From the NCBI RefSeq assembly GCF_050947875.1, contig NC_134570.1:100792122-100856121 (forward strand): a DNA stretch of 64,000 bases, in the 5' to 3' direction. Source of the stretch: Dermacentor variabilis (lineage: Eukaryota; Arthropoda; Arachnida; Ixodida; Ixodidae). Positions 56,683 through 64,000 of this stretch are shown piece after piece; position 1 is the stretch's first letter; each line of letters starts with the position of its first letter. A program made the translations under genes and the position numbers. Below the pieces are notes generated by a model, which ran no database searches, had not been told where the DNA came from, and was given only the letters and a program-made list of their open reading frames with translations.

Positions 56683-56830
56683 GGGCAGACGACCATTGCG
56701 GCAGAGGACGGAAGAAGGAGTGAGTGAAGACTTACCGGGAAGACACAAGGAGGAAGACTCCCCTGAAGAATGCGCCCCAGCCGCAGAACAACAGAATTAC
56801 TAGAGATCAATAGAGTTTTCACTCGATCAC
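55131..56830 (+). mobile_element. I-like LINE, 5'-truncated, complete 3' end, inside satellite
   Basis: The element starts abruptly after the RT palm and runs through thumb, RNase H and the Cys/His end domain to a 3' UTR with an AATAGAGTTTTC-like end (decayed AATAAA). Satellite units of the same 78-base family flank it on both sides, showing insertion into the array. Only the 3' 1.7 kb was copied. Confidence 0.82.
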
Positions 56831-56837
56831 CCACCCA

Positions 56838-56880
56838 CCTTCCTTGCGGGTCGGCCCGGCATTGCACTATCTTCGAGATT
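56838..56880. repeat. Satellite partial unit downstream of the LINE
   Basis: GCGGGTCGGCCCGGCATTGC followed by ACTATCTTCGAGAT matches the 54919 satellite unit, marking the array beyond the LINE insertion. Confidence 0.8.
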
Positions 56881-57117
56881 GTGTATCTACACACGGGCAC
56901 GATCCTGGGGGAACTAGCCCTTAACAGTTTCGCCGTAAAAAGCTGAGCCTCCGAGACCACGAAAAAGGGCGGGGAGACAAGCCGTATACACACAGACGAG
57001 CTGAGAAAACTGTCGCAATGGAATGATGCGATCGCATGTCAGCGCATATACGCGCAGCACTGCCAAATGTGCGCTTAATTTAGCGCCAAGCGGCTGCATG
57101 ATAAATTCCCAAATATG

Positions 57118-57327
57118 TGTCGCGGTGCCACAGTTGGTACGCGGAAACGAGTCCGGGCTGCAGCGGCCGAATTTCGATGGGGGATGAATTGCAAAAACGT
57201 CCATGTTCCACGCGGTGGGTTCCCGTTAAAGAACGCAAGGTGGTGAAAATTAATCCGGAGTCCTTGCCTATGGCGTGTGTCAAAATCAGATCGCGATTTT
57301 GGCACGTGAAACCCCAGAATTTAAGCA
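57118..57327 (+). mobile_element. tRNA-derived SINE, decayed
   Basis: The tRNA head is largely gone. The body is clear: GGCCGAATTTCGATGGGGGA, AATTGCAAAAACGTCC, GTTAAAGAACGCAAGGTGGT, CCGGAGTCCTTGCCTATGGC and TTTTGGCACGTGAAACCCCA. It belongs to the same family as 19511-19748. No target duplication is visible. Confidence 0.75.
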
Positions 57328-57542
57328 AATGAAAGCTGCCTACGTTGTCAGTGCTCCAAGATTAACGAAGTTTCTGAAAGATACAGATTGCAAGCGTTAA
57401 ACACGAGAAAAAAAGGTTCTACGTTCATGTTAACTCGTGAAATATAGTAAGAAGAAGCCCTGTTCATTTTACTAATTAAAACTTGTTACAAAGCCAAGTT
57501 ATGTTACTAAATTTATATGGTTTAGCGTACCGACACCGCACA

Positions 57543-57735
57543 GCGGATTACGAGGGATGCCGTAGTGGAGTGCTAAGGAATAATTTTGACTGCCTGGGCG
57601 TGCTTAAGGTGCAGCCAAAGCATGGAAACCGAGAGTTCATGTATTGCGCTCCGGTGTAATGTGGCCGCCGTGGCCTGTAATTAAATACGTGACATCAACT
57701 GCACAACACCATAGCGACTGAGCCGCCGAGGCATC
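57543..57735 (-). mobile_element. tRNA-derived SINE, decayed, opposite orientation
   Basis: The minus strand shows the head GGCGGCTCAGTCGCTATGG, then CCACGGCGGCCACATT, the body with CAGTCAAAATTATTCC and a CACTCCACTACGGCATCCCT end. Box B is decayed. It lies about 215 bases from the previous copy in the opposite direction. Confidence 0.75.
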
Positions 57736-57759
57736 CAATGGTCATATTCGCTTGGAAGG

Positions 57760-58400
57760 GAAATGGAGAACATTTTGCTGCGGCAGCAATTACATGGGTA
57801 CTCCAGGAGCATTTCTGCGACCACCGTTGGCGTTGCCGTGAAGTGCCGTATAAAGCCCAATGGCAGTTAAAGCGTCGCCGCAAACCATATACACTATGTG
57901 CAAGTGAAAGCGTGCGGGGGTGAGCCGGCGATCACGGCTCAATCTCGTTCACGCACTCAAGCAAAGCGCGGAGGAAGCACGCCGTCTTCTGTCGCGCACG
58001 CAGCTCGAGAAGGAGGGTAAGGAGGGGGGTTGCATTCTACTCCGGGCGCCCGCGCGGGCCGCTGTATGCTGAATTGATCTGCGGCGAGGGTACCCTGGGC
58101 GCGGTGTTCTCGCGGCTTAGCTCGCGTTGATGCGAGACGCAGCACGAAGGTCAATTCGCTCGCAGCTGCTACCACGCTACTTTACTGCAGCATTTCGACA
58201 GAGAATTTCCGCGATCATCAAATGACATGTGTTCACATTTGCTTGTGCACGCGGGACACCATGCTTGTTAACTTAGTATGCCTATGTTTATATGTTTTAC
58301 GGCCCATGAACCTATTATTACTTCATATAACTAGCTGCTCGTTAATTTGCTGATGCAATCGACGCTTCTTGTTTCGGACGAAACTGGGAATTTTTTTAAA
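57760..58400 (+). repeat. GC-rich dispersed repeat, copy 3
   Basis: This is the fullest copy for the 5' end: GCAGCAATTACATGGGTACT then CCAGGAGCATTTCTGCGA. It continues with the TATAAAGCCCAA step, AGTGAAAGCGTGCGGGGGTG, CACGGCTCAATCTCGTTCAC, GAAGCACGCCGTCTTCTGTC, a CAGCACGAAGGTCAATTC block and TTTCCGCGATCATCAAATGA. The 3' end near 58400 matches copy 1 near 2750 (GCAATCGACGCTTC versus GTAATCGATGCTTC). Confidence 0.75.
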
Positions 58401-59574
58401 CAATATTCCTGCGCTAAATGCACTGTAAGCGATCTGTGTGCATCAAGCTTCATCATCGACTCACGGCAAGCGAGGCTCGCAAGTGACAGTGGCGAGCTTC
58501 AACAAGCAAAGCTTTGAAAGTAAAACCAAAACGCCTGAAGTGGGCGTAAAGCGCGTATTTTTCATGGATATCGTGATCAATCCAAAAGCTTTAGTGCAAT
58601 ATCACCTAAATCAGCTGCTGCGAAAAGTCTCAAAAGATAGTACCATGAGTAAAATGAAACAGAAGACAGCCTCGATGGGGGCCTAATGCTGTCCGACTGC
58701 TCTGTTATGCAGAGTGCCCCTTCAAGTAGAAGCCAGTAGAATATACGGTGAGCTGTAAAACTATAACACTACCAAGTGTAACATAATTCAAGAAAAAATA
58801 AAAACAGCGATACGAAATAGCTGTTTAGAATAGGGGTATAAGAAACGATTCCGGGCCGACAGCCTAATCCAGGAGAGCTAACCTGTCACGCAAACATAGT
58901 AGACGCTGTCGGTCGCTTTAAATATCAGCAATGGACGGCGGCCCTTCTGAGCTAAAACGTGGCAGAAGTAGGTCACGCGGAGAGCCAGCCGTGGAAAAAG
59001 CTACTCTCAAGCATTAGAGTCCTGCCCAACAAATCCGCTATTTTTAGACTCAGTTGGGCGGTAGAACTTCTCGACGGACACAGCGCCTGCCTATAATCAC
59101 TTTCGTTCTTCTTATCGTTCCCTGTGTGGCTTTACCCACCTGCCTTTCTTCTTCTTGCTCTTCGCAAGAGGAAGAAGACTATCGCAAGAATAGACGGACG
59201 TCTGGCCTGCCTTTGTGGTAGTTATATTTTTATGCCAACCTGAGGAGGCTACATTTAAAAGGAGGGACCATTGAAAATAAAATAAAGCTAGGAGAACAAG
59301 GGATCTTATGGTAGCTCTTGTGTTGCTAATTCACGACCTAATTTATTCGCGCACTCTTTGGTTTTTTTACATGAAGCTTCAAAGTCTTTTGCCAGAAAGA
59401 GGCGCGTGCAAATACAAAGTTTTAAAGAAAAGAACGAATTCATCAAAATTTATTGCTCTTCATGTGGCGAAATATACCAATGTTCTACCCTTTTTCAAGG
59501 ATTGTGTTAAGGAAAACTTCTGTCCAAGAAATATTGCCAATGTGGTCGTCAAGTCGTGTACACATTGACGTTTG

Positions 59575-59599
59575 ACTCTAGCGCAGCTAGCGCTAGAGT
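59575..59599. repeat. Short perfect palindrome
   Basis: ACTCTAGCGC and its reverse complement flank AGCTA. No gene context, so its role is unknown. Confidence 0.9.
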
Positions 59600-59933
59600 A
59601 GGCTAGCGCAGAATTCGTCCTTTTAAAAGATGAAAGCTTCGCTCCGAATCACGCGGTCGCTAACTAAGTTGGCCTGCCTTTAGAAGGAGTATCTGAAAGA
59701 TCACCATGCACTGTAGAAGAAAAAGAAAAAAATCCATGTGGTAAGGCGTGGACGAAAGAAATCTCTGTAGATTTTTTTCTTTTTCAGATGCCTTCGCGTG
59801 CCAGAAGTTGATGAGAGGTGACATGTTTATATTCGCGTAAAATCTCAATAAACGCTGACAGTTCTAATAAGCCCATCGAGAACAGTTCCCGCGAGAGGTC
59901 TTTGTTTTCTTGCCCACACCAAAACGCAGACAT

Positions 59934-59959
59934 TTTATAAGAGCACCATCTCTTATAAA
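59934..59959. repeat. Short perfect hairpin
   Basis: TTTATAAGAG and CTCTTATAAA flank a six-base loop. Similar TCTTATA words recur up to 60010. Confidence 0.85.
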
Positions 59960-60268
59960 GAGATCGTGCAATCCTGTATAGAGACAGCGCTATCACGCTC
60001 TTATATAAATGGATTCAGTTTTATAACAGCGCGATTGCGCTGCTTCTAAAGACTTGTTCGTATTAGCTGCAAATACTATCGCCCGTTGTCAGGATTGGGG
60101 GCTCAATCCTATCACTCGTAACCCGTTGTCAAGATTGGAGTCCGGCATGAATTAGAAGGTAGCTGGCCCATGCCGTCGTCCGCCTTATCCACGCTGAGGA
60201 CGTTGATGAAGGGAAGGACTGCTTCTCATCGAGAACGAGGAATATGGGTTCATTTACAGTATCTACAT

Positions 60269-60360
60269 CAGTCTAGCATGACTGCGAGAGAAAGTACACC
60301 AGTCTAACATGACTGCTTGAAAAAGTACATCAGTCTAACATGACTACTTGAGAGAGAGTG
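60269..60360. repeat. 31-base tandem repeat, three units
   Basis: Units start at 60269, 60300 and 60331 with CAGTCTARCATGACT and end near AAAGTACA. Units one and two differ at about four or five positions; the third is more diverged at its end. Confidence 0.9.
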
Positions 60361-60475
60361 TAGAGCATCCGCACAACAGCGGTTAATACACACTCGGTCC
60401 AATCCCCTCGATTTCAAGGTGACGGAAACGTTCGTCCAGCCATTGTAAACAAACCGCCTCTCCGCGGGACGACTT

Positions 60476-60488
60476 ACACACACACACG

Positions 60489-60566
<78 letters not shown>
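60476..60566. repeat. (CA)n microsatellite
   Basis: About 45 CA units with two CG interruptions at the start. Val-Cys ORFs over it are artefacts. Confidence 0.95.
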
Positions 60567-60569
<3 letters not shown>

Positions 60570-61564
60570 TTATGGTCCGGAACCGACGTCACACGGACTT
60601 CGTAGGACTCGGGGCCTACTGCAAGAATGGTGCGTGGGAAGGGGTCTTCGTCGACGTTCCCGCGGCGCTTCCCCGCTCGCGGCAGACCAGGGCGGCGGTG
60701 GCGAGTGCAGGCACAAAGCCTGCTTCGTCGAACTCGGCTCCAGCGACGGAGAGTGGAGGACGCGCGTATTGTTCTCGACACACAGTCGACTTAGTCACGC
60801 CGTGGCTAGAGATTTGCGGCGACGCTCCAGGAAAAGATGACGCCCGCGGTCGTAACTGGTTGGCAAAATTTGCACGTCAGCGGGCCATTTTTAACAACGT
60901 TTACCGCTGTCAAGAGACTTAACAGTGGAACCTCATCTTACGAGTAGCTATTACAAAGCCGTAGTCAGTTATTCGAACATAAGACACACACATAGGTGAG
61001 TTGTGCAACTGTGAAGCGGCAGTCAAACACATATGGTACTTTTACTCTCATTGGCATAACGTCAAAGCGACGGCTTTTTCCCTGTCGCGAAACGCTAGAT
61101 CGCAGTCTGTATTTAGATAAATATTGTTCAATATCGGCCGCATATGCCGCAAGCCTTCGAAGGAATGCGGGCATTACTAGAGTTTTTTTTTTTTATATCA
61201 GTCAACGTCTGTCAATAATTACAGGCGTAATGAGCAGCCGCATGGCTTTCTACTCTCACTGCCTCCCTCCCGTTTCCTCATTTCTTCCCCTTTATCCTTT
61301 GTTCCCTTGCATATGCGTAGGGTAGCAAATCTGGCACAAGTCAGGTTTAGCTTCCTACCGTTCCTTTGTGTTTTCCTCATCCAGTGTTTGGCAATTTTAG
61401 CATTGGCCAATCCACGTTTCACCTATGCCATGATAATTTCTGCACTTGGCAACTCTTTGAACGAAGAAAAACTCTCTAAACCGGAATAGGCGGCGGTTCG
61501 TAAATGTACTAGATACTAATGCATTTGCTAGATCTAGATTACCTAGGCATGTCACCACCTGTAT

Positions 61565-61900
61565 TATACAGGGTGTTTTTTTTTTTACCATGCAGCTTTT
61601 TTTATACAAAGTAATGAGCGCATAGAACATGGCGTTCTTGCAGGCCAGTTACGAGGCGAGGCGGACATATTAAGCCGCTAATAACGTGAGGTTGAGACGA
61701 TTAATTAATAAGATTGTATTAATGAACGTTCATATTAGTGCCTTGGGGGCAGATATATAAATGGCAAGTTTGGAGACAGTGATAAATCCATGCACATTTA
61801 TATTTCAAGGTTCGCGAAAAGCACGCCTAATTCGAGATATTCTCGTGAATTTCCAAAGGTCAACCGGGGCAATATATAGACTGAGCTTACCCTGCTGGGA
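61565..61900. mobile_element. Candidate short repeat with TACAGGGTGTT end
   Basis: TACAGGGTGTTTTTTTTTTT opens the stretch; compare 46633. An AATTAATTAAT-like middle is shared. The far end and target duplication are not identified, so this is tentative. Confidence 0.35.
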
Positions 61901-62659
61901 CTTACACGGCAGCGCCCAGTGAAGGAGTGTTGGGTAAAGTTTGAATGATAGCATGCCGCACAGCTGCAATTGCTTGTCAAACAAAGCGTGACGTATCAAT
62001 TGCTCCCGTGAATGGCCGAGACGTTCGGACTCGAACTTTTTAGCATATGCCACGGCGAGTTTGGCTTTGATATCACAGCCGGGCCGGCTTTTCTGCACTC
62101 CCGCATAGCTAGGTTTTGCTCTGCTCTGCGCTACCCTGCTTTCATACTGCCGGAATTTACCTTTGAAATTCGATTATAAATATCTCGAATTCGGTGTGAC
62201 TTTCAAGATTTAAAAAAAAATCTGACTTCTTTCAACATCTGGAAGGGTCAGCGCAAAATGAGGAAGACAAAAGGCAGGAACACACAGGATAGAGCTGATG
62301 TTTAACCAATACCAACTCTCCCAAATGTCGATCCTCCTACTGCATGCTTCTTTTAATATCGCCATTTAAACAGCTGCCCCTATATCGGCACTAATATAAA
62401 CAGGTGATCAATAAATTTTGGTTAATTATTCTTCTGAATGATGCTCACGTTATTATCGGCGAAGAACGTCCACCTCGCCTAGCAACTCGACTGCAGGAAT
62501 GCCGCCTTCGCAGCTCTTAAAACCTTTTTAAGAAACATCGGTATTCTTAAACAAAAAAAAAGAAACATCCGGTGTCTTGCGATTCCCTATGCGATTGCTG
62601 TGAGGGAAAGATGGTTTACTCACTATAAGAAATGTTACGAAACGATGGAAAAAATTTCA

Positions 62660-62982
62660 AGATGTCTTATGTATCCCTTGCGAAAGCTGTATCTTTTCAG
62701 AGTAGCACGTTCCCGCACACACAACCACGTTTGCGTCGTAATCTGGTTGGTGGCCTCCTTCCTCACTGCCTTTTCAGCGCCGACGACGAATTCTCGGTAC
62801 ACTTTGTCCCAACTTGCGTGCAGTACCCACTGCTGGTTTCGTCACTCGCACTTGGTCACGTTCCCCGGGTTTTTGCGAATGGCATTCATGTACAAGATCT
62901 TCGGTCTCTTCAAAATAAAATGCAAATGTACGAACGAAGTCACAACTCTTGCTACTCTAGAAAGTGGCGTTTAAACAAGTAA
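62660..62982. other. Conserved anchor, partner of 43371-43640
   Basis: Two plus-strand frames (ending 62974 and 62982) and one minus frame are open. Comparison with the A copy shows matching words on both strands, an in-frame six-base indel and a shared AATAAA. A tally by hand gave most differences at plus-frame codon position 1, which is the wobble position of the minus frame, but the sample is small. Confidence 0.4.
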
Positions 62983-63754
62983 GTACGCGAAAAGCAGGGT
63001 GTCAATGCTTGTTTTTCCATTTATTTCTCGAGTCAAGAAGCAGCGATGTTATGCTTAGAGCAGGCTCTTTCTAGCTCGGCTATACCGTGCAGTAGCCACA
63101 TTGATAACTCCGCGGAAAGAACATTAGCCGCTATCCCCAATTCCCTTATATTGTTGAAACGTCAGAGGCCGTAAATCTATATATACAATACGTACGCAAC
63201 TGTATTGTGGCGGCGTGGCTTCTGCGACTTCAGTGGTGTGGCGTGCAACATTTATGCGGTTGTGGCGTGCAGGTTTCCATGCAGCTACGAAAAATATTTA
63301 GTTTCATTGCAGGGCCCCACTTCTCACTGTGGAATCACATCAATGAAGAGAGAACGTGTAATCTCGTTTTGACTTTTCTAAAGTAAGGTATACATTGTAG
63401 CAATTCCATTTTCGAACACGTGGGCTCTATATTAGATTAGTGCGCAGTCGTGCATGGCATTGCATTGTGGTGTTCCCTTGTGGCGCTCTGGGAAAAAACA
63501 CTTTTCATTCTTGTAGCTATGCGTAGAGGAACGAAGCTTTTGTGGGGGAACACGTTTCAGCGCACGTGCAAGCAGGATCGCAACGAAGCGAATTGCAGCA
63601 AATTTGTATTTGCACGCTTTTAGGTCTCTTTATTTGTTTTGGTTATTGTGCTGGTTGTTATCCGTTATGCTGGCGACCATATTAACGGGAGGATAGGTCG
63701 AACACGAATATATGTTGTTAATTCCTATGCATTAGGTAACAGAAAAAAATTATA

Positions 63755-64000
63755 TATATAAACTAGAAGCATGGCTGTTAACCGAGGGGTCCGATATTTA
63801 TTAGTCATACCGTAAGCGAACAAACATTGACACCAAGGCCGACATAGGGGAAATTACTTGTGCTTAATGAATGCAATAAAGAAACGATAAATTAATGGAA
63901 ATGCAAGTCGATGAATAAGCAACTTGCCGCAGGTTGGGAATGATCCCACAATCTTCGCATTTCGCGTGTGATGCTCCAACAATTGATGCCGTGGTACTCT
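63755..64000 (-). mobile_element. Second-family tRNA-headed SINE, cut by window end
   Basis: The minus strand runs from beyond 64000 down to the TA run near 63755. It shows GAGCATCACACGCGAAATGC, a box B-like GGGATCATTCCC, GGCAAGTTGC, TTAATTTATCGTTTCTTTAT and ACAAGTAATTTCCCC in the same order as the copy at 15930-16270. The box A head is partly at the window edge. Confidence 0.78.

Larger units (their letters stand above)
60065..60930. other. GC-rich block of unknown element, with internal repeats
   Basis: The block contains a direct repeat of CCCGTTGTCAGGATTGG (60074) with CCCGTTGTCAAGATTGG (60121), three 31-base units (60269-60360), the (CA)n tract, and a GC-rich end with a 116-codon plus frame (60572-60922) and an overlapping minus frame. 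It has no counterpart in block A, so it is probably an inserted element. No coding motif or terminal repeats let me name it. Confidence 0.45.
50328..63690 (+). repeat. Segmental duplication, block B
   Basis: This is the partner of 35952-44340; anchor coordinates are listed there. Block B is about 5 kb longer. Extra sequence in B includes the SINE at 53687, the satellite-LINE composite at 54915-56880, two decayed SINEs at 57118 and 57543, the 60065-60930 block with its (CA)n tract, and the short repeat at 61565. Confidence 0.75.

Noticed and set aside
56544..56993. 149-codon minus-strand ORF
   Set aside because: It is antisense to the Cys/His end domain and 3' UTR of the I-like LINE.
60269..60360. 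Three 31-base units considered as a CRISPR-like array
   Set aside because: The units are directly adjacent with no spacers, in eukaryotic repeat-rich DNA. This is a plain tandem repeat.
60304..60781. Val-Cys repeat ORFs, 85 and 132 codons
   Set aside because: They are read-through of the CA microsatellite.

Overview
The window is arthropod nuclear DNA, most likely from a hard tick (Ixodidae, probably a metastriate species). This rests on the mix of repeats: tRNA-headed SINEs of the tick type, CR1-like, I-like (RNase H-bearing) and RTE-like LINEs, Gypsy elements, a Harbinger relic, a Penelope-like fragment, and long TA, GT/GTGC and CA microsatellites. The species cannot be fixed from sequence alone. 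I found no convincing host protein-coding gene, no true tRNA or rRNA gene, no CRISPR array and no bacterial or viral operon. Almost all recognisable coding potential is broken transposable-element sequence.

Layout. 1-6.3 kb: mostly featureless AT-rich sequence with one copy of a GC-rich dispersed repeat (2148-2760) and microsatellites. 6.3-10.4 kb: a nearly full-length but decayed CR1-like LINE (+) with a 2A-like peptide motif at the start of ORF1. 10.4-13.0 kb: a minus-strand Gypsy element with an almost intact integrase ORF but an internal deletion joining the RT palm to RNase H. It abuts a minus-strand I-like LINE (13.0-15.2 kb). 15.4-20 kb: SINEs, a Gypsy LTR with an integrase tail, and a Penelope-like GIY-YIG scrap. 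23.3-25.5 kb: a Harbinger (PIF) relic with two facing ORFs. 28.1-30.6 kb: an RTE-like scrap, a long hairpin, and a CR1-like LINE interrupted by an I-like LINE tail. 30.6-35.9 kb: little that is recognisable. 47.0-50.2 kb: back-to-back Gypsy and CR1-like wrecks.

The most striking structure is not a single gene. The segment 35.95-44.34 kb (A) and the segment 50.33-63.69 kb (B) share at least ten diverged homologous patches in the same order and orientation. This looks like an old direct segmental duplication that was then changed by different insertions: a hAT-like MITE and a LINE tail in A; SINEs, a 78-base satellite carrying a LINE, and a (CA)n block in B.

Several insertions have readable boundaries: three SINE copies with 11-12 base target-site duplications and one MITE with about 40-base inverted ends and an 8-base duplication. 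These are the best-supported mobile-element calls. All alignments were made by eye, so percentages are not given except where I counted bases.
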